A DNA stretch of 6,113 nucleotides from Pseudomonadota bacterium (GTDB lineage: Bacteria > Pseudomonadota > Gammaproteobacteria > JAKAQQ01): assembly GCA_021828425.1 (NCBI GenBank), contig JAKARN010000094.1, positions 1-6,113 on the forward strand, given 5' to 3'. Below the pieces are notes generated by a model, which worked only from the letters and a program-made list of their open reading frames with translations, had not been told where the DNA came from and ran no database searches. The position numbers and the translations under genes are program-made. This document shows positions 1 through 5,278 of the stretch, one piece after another (the first letter of the stretch is position 1; each line of letters starts with the position of its first letter).

Positions 1-1271
1 CAGGTTTCAGAGTGGATTCGGTAGGTCGCAAGGTAGCGGGCAAACTGCTCACGGATAAGCGCCGGAGGCATGCTTTTGACCAGCGGCTTCTGAAAACGAT
101 TGGGTCGATAGCGTCCGGCCTGCGAATTCGTGAGGTATTTTCTGAAATCCATATATTGTTCCTCCGACCAGGGCCAGCCCAAAAACCCGTAGAGCCGTTC
201 CATGATTCCGATCGGATCCCGCGTCAGCTCGTCATAAAAAACATGGGTCACGCGTCCCTCTCGGCTTGCTGAAGCTTCCGAAAAGGCAATGATCCGGTTG
301 GCTCCCTCAACCCAGCGGTCGGTCACCTTGTGCCGTATCTGTTCCAGCCCAATATTGTCGCTAAACAAACCATGCAAGAGGGCGGTCAGTGCCACAACCG
401 AGGGGAGAACCGAGGCCGGATCACGGTGGGTCACAATGATCCGTGCATCGGGATAGGTCCGGAGAAGCCCGTCTAAGGTAAACACGTGGTCCGGAGCCTT
501 GAGCACCCAGCGCCCGGATCTGCCTCGGTGCTGAAGCAGCTGGAGAAAGCGGCGATGCAGTGCATAGGCGGGTTCTGGATCCCGCTGGTCCATCCATCGG
601 AGGTACGAGGGAATCTCGTAGGTGCCATCAAAGCGGTAACTCTCGAAGCTGTGGCTCAGTATCTCGCTGCATTCTTGGGGAGAGTTCCATGTGGTCGGAT
701 AGACGCTCTGGAACTCCGGCTCCAGGAAATCGAACCAGGCGAGTTCGCGTCGAACCTTCCGTTTCAATATCCGAAAATCCGGGGGGTATCCCCGACCTGG
801 ACGCGGATAGGTCACCTCCCAGACCTGTGGCGACCGATTGGCCGGATCCTGAAGGAATAGCGTTTGAAGGAAGGTGCTGGCCGTTCGTGGTAGGCCCGTG
901 ATGAAGACGGGAGCAGAGAGCCCCTCCTGCTCGATTGACGGATCACGCTTCAGGGTTTCTGTGATCCAGAGCCGATTCACCAGCAGACGAAACGTATCCC
1001 AATGGAAGCTTAAACGACCGAGATGGCTAAGCTGAGCCTCGTCGACAATGGTCTCTGAAAGCGTCCGGAGCGGCACCTCAACCGAAGGTTCGCCAAAGTC
1101 TACTAGTCCGGTTCTGCGGACTGCCTCTTCAAGAAGGTCATCGGGGTTGGCCCAATGATCCAGACCCGCAAGGCCAACCCAGAAGGGCCCCGTCCGGTTA
1201 ACCAGGCCGCGGACGGATTTAGCCAACTGCCATCTCAGGGCATCACGGAGACCGTTTAACTGCGTACTCAT
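1..1271 (-). CDS. PAPS-dependent sulfotransferase family protein (3' end cut by window edge)
   Basis: The open frame gives 423 residues with no stop before the left edge, so the C-terminus is missing, probably by only a few residues because the usual C-terminal helix (MPPALIREQFARYL, about 401-414) is present. It resembles the Sulfotransfer_3 family, which moves a sulfo group from PAPS to a hydroxyl or amino acceptor. Seen in the protein: the 5'-phosphosulfate loop FITGLPRTAST at 123-133, VLKAPDH at 256-262, and the 3'-phosphate-binding segment with THRDP at 281-285 followed by serines 288 and 291. There is no signal peptide or clear membrane segment, so it is probably cytosolic. ATG at 1271 is the only usual start in the gap after the upstream gene; its ribosome site is weak. 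It lies 52 bases downstream of the HpnL-like gene in the same direction, so the two are probably cotranscribed. The acceptor cannot be read from sequence; a lipid or polyketide-like alcohol would fit the neighbour. Confidence 0.88.
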   Translation of the reverse strand, partial: MSTQLNGLRDALRWQLAKSVRGLVNRTGPFWVGLAGLDHWANPDDLLEEAVRRTGLVDFGEPSVEVPLRTLSETIVDEAQLSHLGRLSFHWDTFRLLVNRLWITETLKRDPSIEQEGLSAPVFITGLPRTASTFLQTLFLQDPANRSPQVWEVTYPRPGRGYPPDFRILKRKVRRELAWFDFLEPEFQSVYPTTWNSPQECSEILSHSFESYRFDGTYEIPSYLRWMDQRDPEPAYALHRRFLQLLQHRGRSGRWVLKAPDHVFTLDGLLRTYPDARIIVTHRDPASVLPSVVALTALLHGLFSDNIGLEQIRHKVTDRWVEGANRIIAFSEASASREGRVTHVFYDELTRDPIGIMERLYGFLGWPWSEEQYMDFRKYLTNSQAGRYRPNRFQKPLVKSMPPALIREQFARYLATYRIHSET

Positions 1272-1323
1272 CTGAATCTGCCCACAGAGTGCCGGACGAT
1301 GCCGAGCTGCGATACCTGAGCTT

Positions 1324-2322
1324 TCATGAAGCGGCTCCAGCACGTTTGTGCCGTATCCAACGCGATTCAACCCGTTGCCAGGAGATCAGCAGTGGCAACC
1401 CAAACAGGAGATCCCGGAAACGCGTGGCTAAGGAGATGGCAATACCCATGGCTGGGCTCATTTGTCCGATCGGAGCGAGGAGGGCATAAACCGCTTCCTG
1501 GATTCCGATACCACCTGGCATGAAAAAAGTAAAGGAACGCGCCGCCCGACCGAGGCACTGGAGCAGGAGGGCAAACAACAGGCTGCTGGAAAGGTCCATG
1601 ATACGGAAAATGACCCAGATCTCGATACCACCCGCACCGATACTGAGCATCTGCCAGAGCATACAACGGACAAGCGCCCCGGGCCGTCTGTAGATTTCCC
1701 GAACCGCCTTCCTGAGCGACTGGGGGTCAGATGGCGTCGGGGCCGACCGAAAACGGGTAGCCAGGCGGAGTCCCTGCCGGGTCATCCATCCAAAAACTCG
1801 GCCATTGACCTGTGCCCAGAAAATCAGCCCCAGAATGATCGCTGACCCTGCCAGAAGAAATCCCGCAACAACGGTGAGAGACGTCGCCCGGTGAAGCCAC
1901 CCGAGCGCTGCAAGGAGTGTCATAAACACCAGCAGCCATTCACTCACCACAGAGAGTGTTCCTTCGACAACCACGTTGGCCACGGCCTCGGCTAGTGGAA
2001 CTCCTCGGATCCAGAGCAACCGGACGCCGGTCATTACTCCGCCCGCGCTGATGGGAACAAGAGCATTCATCGCCCCGCGGACGCAAGCGGCCCACCCAAG
2101 ATAGGTGCGTGATAAGCGCTGACCCTGTTTCCAGAGCAGACCGCGCCAGCCTTCGCTGTCCAGCACAATGGCGAACACATGGAGGGGGACAAGCCAGAGA
2201 AGCCCCCATCCCGCGGTGATCAGCGCCCGCACGATGCCCTGCAGGCCAGAGCGAACCGCAAGCAGGACAATGCCCGCGATCCCGAGCGCCATAAGCAACG
2301 GGAGTCCGAAGGATCGTTTCAT
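1324..2322 (-). CDS. HpnL-like / lysylphosphatidylglycerol synthase TM-region (UPF0104) integral membrane protein
   Basis: A 332-residue, strongly hydrophobic protein with roughly seven or eight membrane segments (for example about 7-24, 38-55, 122-141, 150-169, and several in the last third). It matches the flippase-like fold shared by the MprF N-terminal half and the HpnL family. Family-like features seen: DSEGWRGLL near 55-63 after the second membrane segment, a charged loop with RGAMNALVPISAGGV at 82-96, VRLLWIRGVPLAEA at 100-113, and a C-terminal FFMPGGIGIQEA motif followed by TRFRDLLFGLPLLISWQ. The last part is very like HpnL, found beside hopanoid genes in many bacteria, whose exact function is not settled. 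There is no C-terminal acyltransferase domain, so it is not a full MprF. It is transcribed away from the cytochrome gene. The start at 2322 lacks a good Shine-Dalgarno site and could be slightly off. No other hopanoid gene is in the window, so hpnL is not assigned as a symbol. Confidence 0.82.
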   Translation of the reverse strand: MKRSFGLPLLMALGIAGIVLLAVRSGLQGIVRALITAGWGLLWLVPLHVFAIVLDSEGWRGLLWKQGQRLSRTYLGWAACVRGAMNALVPISAGGVMTGVRLLWIRGVPLAEAVANVVVEGTLSVVSEWLLVFMTLLAALGWLHRATSLTVVAGFLLAGSAIILGLIFWAQVNGRVFGWMTRQGLRLATRFRSAPTPSDPQSLRKAVREIYRRPGALVRCMLWQMLSIGAGGIEIWVIFRIMDLSSSLLFALLLQCLGRAARSFTFFMPGGIGIQEAVYALLAPIGQMSPAMGIAISLATRFRDLLFGLPLLISWQRVESRWIRHKRAGAAS

Positions 2323-2350
2323 GAGCAGGTCGGCGTGGGAACTGGCTAAT

Positions 2351-2356
2351 TTTATA
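2351..2356 (-). promoter_or_regulatory. Possible -10 box (TATAAA) for the HpnL-like/sulfotransferase genes
   Basis: On the minus strand the sequence reads GGTATAAAATTAG, giving a TATAAA hexamer that would start transcription about 20 bases before the ATG at 2322. No good -35 hexamer lies 16-18 bases upstream (best is TGGGTC). The promoter may therefore be weak, activator-dependent, or not real. Confidence 0.3.
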
Positions 2357-2416
2357 CCGGATAGGCGGATCAGGACCCAGAAACTGTCTAGCAGCTCTCC
2401 AACCGAAGGATCCGAA

Positions 2417-2446
2417 TAGACGGTCCGACAGAGGCTCGGTTACAAT
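2417..2446 (+). promoter_or_regulatory. Possible sigma70-type promoter of the cytochrome c gene
   Basis: TAGACG at 2417-2422 matches four of six bases of the -35 consensus, and TACAAT at 2441-2446 matches five of six of the -10 consensus, with an 18-base spacer. Transcription would begin near 2453, leaving a leader of about 55 bases before the ATG at 2509. Based on sequence match only. Confidence 0.42.
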
Positions 2447-2492
2447 ACGGAGATCGTGGATCCGCCAGTTTCTCAGTCCACCCAGCGTTATT

Positions 2493-2498
2493 GAGGAG
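2493..2498 (+). promoter_or_regulatory. Shine-Dalgarno site GAGGAG deciding the cytochrome c start
   Basis: GAGGAG lies 10 bases before the ATG at 2509. It directly follows an in-frame TTG at 2491 and would sit inside the coding sequence if TTG were the start. The TTG is therefore unlikely to be used, and ATG 2509 is chosen. Confidence 0.75.
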
Positions 2499-2508
2499 TA
2501 TCTGGACC

Positions 2509-3123
2509 ATGAAGTCGTCGGTGATTTTTTTGTTGTGCAGCATGAGCCTCGTCGTCATAGGTGGGACTGTACCGGCGTGGGCGGTAGTCGGCAGTGGTGC
2601 AACCTTGGCACAGAACGTCTGCTCAGCCTGCCATGGACCGGATGGCAACAGTCTCACCCCCAGTTTCCCGAAGCTTGCAGGCCAAGGGCAGGCCTACATC
2701 ATTCATTCACTAAAGGATTTCAAGTCGGGACGTCGAAGCAACCCGATCATGTACTCGATGGCTCAAACCCTGACTCCGGCAGAAATGGACTCGGTTGCTC
2801 GCTTCTTCTCGAAACAGAAGATGTCACCTGGCACGGCGAATCCCAAACTCGTGGCATTGGGCCTGCGGATTTTCCGCGGAGGCTTACCCAAACAAGGGGT
2901 TCCAGCTTGCATGGCCTGTCATGGACCGGCTGGCATGGGCAACGAACCGGCGGTCTACCCTCGCCTTGCTGGCCAGTGGGCACCTTACCTGGTAAAACAG
3001 CTCCAAGCTTTTGCTCAGGGGAAACGAAAAAGCACGAATCACGGGATGATGAACTATGTGGCCGCTCCCCTTACTCTGGTCCAGATGAAAGCGGTGGCAA
3101 GTTACCTTCAGGGGCTGCATTAA
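2509..3123 (+). CDS. Exported di-heme cytochrome c, cytochrome c4-like
   Basis: A 204-residue protein starting at ATG 2509. Residues 1-25 form a Sec signal peptide (MK, hydrophobic core, cleavage likely after AWA), sending it to the periplasm for heme attachment. It has two tandem cytochrome c domains with heme motifs CSACH (38-42) and CMACH (134-138). Each is followed by the c4-type segments PKLAGQ / PRLAGQ and a later methionine able to be the sixth iron ligand (M81 or M84 in NPIMYSMA; M180 or M181 in HGMMNY). Domain order, spacing and length fit cytochrome c4, a di-heme electron carrier to terminal oxidases, often held near the membrane. The gene appears to stand alone: it is divergent from the HpnL-like gene and convergent with the hydrolase operon. 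The electron donor and acceptor cannot be told from this window. Other class I di-heme carriers are possible but less likely. Confidence 0.93.
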   Translation: MKSSVIFLLCSMSLVVIGGTVPAWAVVGSGATLAQNVCSACHGPDGNSLTPSFPKLAGQGQAYIIHSLKDFKSGRRSNPIMYSMAQTLTPAEMDSVARFFSKQKMSPGTANPKLVALGLRIFRGGLPKQGVPACMACHGPAGMGNEPAVYPRLAGQWAPYLVKQLQAFAQGKRKSTNHGMMNYVAAPLTLVQMKAVASYLQGLH

Positions 3124-3127
3124 ACTG

Positions 3128-3159
3128 ACTCGAGAGCAACCGGACGTCGAGTGTTTTTT
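3128..3159 (+). terminator. Possible intrinsic terminator after the cytochrome c gene
   Basis: ACTCGA (3128-3133) can pair with TCGAGT (3147-3152) around a 13-base loop, followed after one base by six Ts (3154-3159), starting five bases past the TAA. The stem is only 6 bp and the loop is large, so it is a weak candidate. On the other strand no T run follows the hairpin, so it does not look like a terminator for the opposing operon. Confidence 0.42.
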
Positions 3160-3183
3160 CCGCTAGCCGGTCAACCCCCAGAG

Positions 3184-3915
3184 TTAGCTCCCGGATTCCG
3201 CAAAGCATTCCGCGAAAAACGCGAGCGCCGCCTTCCAAGCCCGTTCCGCAGATCGTGGCTCGTAGGCAAATCCCTGGCTAGCGTCACGTCCTGCCTTCGG
3301 GTTGGTAAAACTGTGTACTGTCCCACCGTACAAGGTGAGCTGCCAGTCGACCCCACGAGTTCTCATCTCCTCTTGGAACGCCGTTACATCAGGCGGCGGG
3401 ACAAAAGGATCGTCCGCTCCGTGCAACGCAAGAACGGCGGCATGGATCTTTGGTGTTCGCGATGCCGTGGATGGAGCCAGCCCGCCGTGAAAGCTGACGA
3501 CGCCCCGGGTTGAAGCCCCGCTGCGTGCCAACTCGAGAACGGCCGTCCCCCCGAAACAGAATCCGATCGCGCCCGTTGCCTCCTTTCGGACTTGCGGATG
3601 TTTTTTCATCTCCTCAAGGGCGGCATTCACTCGGCCGCGCAGGAGTTGCCGATCTCCAGATCGGTATTCGGTCGCCATCCGCGCTGCCGCTTCGACCGTT
3701 TGCGGCCGGTTCCGAACGCCATAGAGGTCCGCGGCAAAGGCCAAGTAACCTGCCTGGGCTAGCCGCTGGGCAGATTCGCGCTCATGGTCACCGATCCCAA
3801 ACCATTCATGGGCAATCAGAATTGCTGGGCGCGGCCCTGTCCCTTGGCCGTCGTAAGCGACGTATCCTTCCAAGTCCTCACTTTCGTGAGCGTACCTCAC
3901 AATCTCGGTTTTCAT
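3184..3915 (-). CDS. Dienelactone hydrolase family protein (alpha/beta hydrolase)
   Basis: A 243-residue cytosolic protein with no signal peptide. The dienelactone hydrolase catalytic triad is complete: Cys120 in the nucleophile elbow GFCFGG, Asp169 in HGADDPF and His201 in GGTVHSF. Spacing and length are close to the classical enzyme (about 236 residues). AHEWFG at 35-40 holds Glu37, the residue family members use to keep the cysteine ready, and the FAADLYG segment at 60-66 is also typical. Classical members hydrolyse dienelactone to maleylacetate in chlorocatechol breakdown, but most family members have other or unknown ester/lactone substrates, and no catechol 1,2-dioxygenase is visible here. 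It is the last gene of a four-gene run, 54 bases after wrbA. The start is well supported by an AGGAGG site. Family assignment is firm; substrate is unknown. Confidence 0.92.
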   Translation of the reverse strand: MKTEIVRYAHESEDLEGYVAYDGQGTGPRPAILIAHEWFGIGDHERESAQRLAQAGYLAFAADLYGVRNRPQTVEAAARMATEYRSGDRQLLRGRVNAALEEMKKHPQVRKEATGAIGFCFGGTAVLELARSGASTRGVVSFHGGLAPSTASRTPKIHAAVLALHGADDPFVPPPDVTAFQEEMRTRGVDWQLTLYGGTVHSFTNPKAGRDASQGFAYEPRSAERAWKAALAFFAECFAESGS

Positions 3916-3919
3916 GGAG

Positions 3920-3929
3920 CCTCCTCCTC
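3920..3929 (-). promoter_or_regulatory. Strong Shine-Dalgarno site of the dienelactone hydrolase gene
   Basis: The minus strand reads GAGGAGGAGG, ending four bases before the ATG at 3915. The repeated GAG unit provides anti-SD matches at more than one spacing, so good translation is expected despite the last place in the operon. Confidence 0.75.
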
Positions 3930-3969
3930 GAAAGAAAATGTTTGTGCGGAACAGGAGCCTCGGGGATGG

Positions 3970-4611
3970 CTAGGAGGAGCGGGCGCGCTCCCGTCCGAGC
4001 TTGAGTTCCCGGGCAATTTGGGCCACATGCCGTCCTTGGGTTTCCGCAATGGCCAGTTCGTTTGCCGAAGGCTGCCGCCGCCCATCCGAGCCGGACAGGG
4101 TACCTGCCCCGTACGGGCCTCCACCCGTAATCTCTTCGAGCGTGGAAAGCCGGGTCTCGCTGTAAGGCACTCCCGCGATGATCATGCCTTGATGAAGAAG
4201 CACCGGATAGAAAGTCAGGGCGGTCGTTTCCTGGCCCCCATGCTGGGTCGCGGTCCCCATAAAGACGCTCGCGACCTTGCCAATAAGGGCACCCTCCGCC
4301 CAGAGCATACCGGTCTGGTCGAGGAAATTCTTCATCTGGGCACACATGGTTCCATACCGGGTCGGGGTTCCGAAGAGAATGGCATCCGCATCACGAAGAT
4401 CGTCGATTTGGGCCACGGGGACATGCGCAAAATTTTGGCGGGCGGCTTTGGCACCGGATTTTTCGAGCACAGCATCAGGGACCAGTTCCGGTACCTGGCT
4501 CACGATGACCTCGGTCTCGGGGACCGAACGGGCTCCCTCCGCCACCTTTTCCGCCATCCGGTAGAGATGGCCATACATGCTGTAGAAAATGATACGAAGC
4601 TTGGTTTTCAT
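3970..4611 (-). CDS. wrbA: WrbA-type NAD(P)H:quinone oxidoreductase (flavodoxin-like)
   Basis: A 213-residue flavodoxin-fold protein, close to E. coli WrbA (198 residues) with a short extra C-terminal tail rich in Arg and Glu. Motifs in order: FMN-phosphate loop FYSMYGHLYRMAE (9-21), FGTPTRYGTMCAQMKNFLDQTG (80-101) around the isoalloxazine ring, GTATQHGGQETT (119-130), LLHQGMIIAGVPYSE (138-152), and the diagnostic GGGPYGAGTLSG (163-174) with RQPSANELAIAETQG (179-193). WrbA enzymes are tetrameric FMN proteins that use NAD(P)H to reduce quinones by two electrons to hydroquinones, avoiding semiquinone radicals. It sits 46 bases after the YceI gene and 54 before the hydrolase gene, probably in one operon. 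An AGAGG site lies seven bases before the ATG. The usual short glycine run of WrbA is TQHGGQE here, so flavin-site details may differ. Confidence 0.94.
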   Translation of the reverse strand: MKTKLRIIFYSMYGHLYRMAEKVAEGARSVPETEVIVSQVPELVPDAVLEKSGAKAARQNFAHVPVAQIDDLRDADAILFGTPTRYGTMCAQMKNFLDQTGMLWAEGALIGKVASVFMGTATQHGGQETTALTFYPVLLHQGMIIAGVPYSETRLSTLEEITGGGPYGAGTLSGSDGRRQPSANELAIAETQGRHVAQIARELKLGRERARSS

Positions 4612-4618
4612 GGATTAA

Positions 4619-4623
4619 CCTCT
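4619..4623 (-). promoter_or_regulatory. Shine-Dalgarno site of wrbA
   Basis: AGAGG on the minus strand, seven bases before the ATG at 4611. It supports this start, which also gives the usual WrbA N-terminus with a short beta strand before the FMN loop. Confidence 0.6.
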
Positions 4624-4657
4624 ATCAATGCTCACAGGGGGAAATGGTGTAAATGGT

Positions 4658-5278
4658 TCAGCGGAGTTCTTTCCGGACACCCTTCGATGGATGTCTCACG
4701 ATGACCGCATCGGCATTGAGAATCAGACGGACCCGGTTGGGCAGCATCGGCAGGAAACCATCCACCCCGAACCAGGACCGCTCGAGTGAACCCCGGGCAT
4801 CAAAACCGCAGGTTCGCTTCTGGTTGAGCGGGCTGATCGCACAGTGGATCCGGGTCACCTGAAGCACGACCTGATGTGACACACCCCTCATCGTGAGGAT
4901 TCCCGTCAGGGTCGCCTGCTGCCGTCCGTGAAACACCACATGGGTCGAGTGGAAAAATAGGTAGGGGTAACTTTTGGCGTCAAAAAACGGCTTAGCCATG
5001 AGATCATGGTCGCGCGGTGCATAACCGGTATCGAGTGAACGTACCCAGATCTTGGCCACAACCGCAGCCTGACCGGTTTTCCGGTTGAGCCGGAGGTACC
5101 CACGAGTCTTATTGAACTGCCCATGGATCATGGAGAAGACAAGGTGCCGGATCTCAAACTGGGGGAAAGTATGTGGCGGGTTGAGCCGGTAAATGGCAGC
5201 GTGTGCTGAGCCAATACAGAGGGCAAGACTCAGCAGGGCAATCCACGAAGGGGTGCCTTTTGGATGGTCAAGAGACAT
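4658..5278 (-). CDS. YceI family periplasmic (isoprenoid-binding lipocalin-like) protein
   Basis: A 206-residue protein from ATG 5278. An N-terminal signal peptide (hydrophobic stretch about 12-25, cleavage after AHA at 27) sends it to the periplasm. The rest fits one YceI beta-barrel, a fold shown in other members to hold a long polyisoprenoid or quinone tail. Family-type segments seen: FEIRHLVFSMIHGQF (41-55), SLDTGYAPRDHDLMAKPFFDAKSYP (81-105), LTGILTMRGVSHQV (124-137), and a C-terminal GFDARGSLERSWFGV (158-172) followed by LPNRVRLILNADAVI. Cysteines 146 and 157 are the only ones left after signal removal and lie in a loop; they could form a disulfide. The gene overlaps the end of the dioxygenase gene by 11 bases, suggesting coupled translation. 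A GTG at 5281, one codon upstream, is an alternative start; ATG is preferred because the AGGAGG site is then 8 bases away. Confidence 0.9.
   Translation of the reverse strand: MSLDHPKGTPSWIALLSLALCIGSAHAAIYRLNPPHTFPQFEIRHLVFSMIHGQFNKTRGYLRLNRKTGQAAVVAKIWVRSLDTGYAPRDHDLMAKPFFDAKSYPYLFFHSTHVVFHGRQQATLTGILTMRGVSHQVVLQVTRIHCAISPLNQKRTCGFDARGSLERSWFGVDGFLPMLPNRVRLILNADAVIVRHPSKGVRKELR

Larger units (their letters stand above)
2323..2508. other. Divergent intergenic region between the HpnL-like gene and the cytochrome c gene
   Basis: This 186-base gap separates two genes read in opposite directions, so it should carry both promoters. A TACAAT box lies on the plus strand and a TATAAA box on the minus strand. 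There is also an 8-base inverted repeat (GGCGGATC at 2364-2371, GATCCGCC at 2459-2466) that embraces the plus-strand promoter candidate. No small coding gene with a convincing start was seen here. Confidence 0.6.

Noticed and set aside
486..901. Overlapping plus-strand open frames within 486-901
   Set aside because: They lie opposite the sulfotransferase, whose PAPS-binding motifs are on the minus strand. No ribosome site or domain supports them.
1458..2209. Several short open frames on both strands inside the HpnL-like gene
   Set aside because: They have shadow-frame composition, no start signals, and conflict with a membrane protein with clear family motifs.
2535..3128. Second plus-strand frame (197 codons) overlapping the cytochrome gene
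   Set aside because: It is a +1-type shadow of the cytochrome, lacking signal peptide or heme motifs; the other frame has two CxxCH motifs and the ribosome site.
3124..3183. Terminator for the minus-strand operon in the convergent gap
   Set aside because: Read on the minus strand, the hairpin is preceded by As and not followed by a T run; the CCGGCTAGCGG element there has only a very short stem.
3916..3961. 8-base direct repeat GGAGCCTC at 3916-3923 and 3954-3961
   Set aside because: Short, in a gap already holding a purine-rich ribosome site on the other strand; most likely chance, with no sign of an insertion or attachment site.
4612..4657. Possible internal promoter before wrbA (TTTACA on the minus strand at 4648-4653)
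   Set aside because: The -35-like hexamer is good, but the best hexamer at 17-18 bases matches the -10 consensus at only two or three positions.
3784..4704. Long open frame on the plus strand (about 306 codons) opposite wrbA and the hydrolase start
   Set aside because: It is antisense to two genes with full catalytic motifs, its translation shows no recognisable domain and has the Arg/Gly/Pro/His-rich look of a shadow frame in GC-rich DNA.
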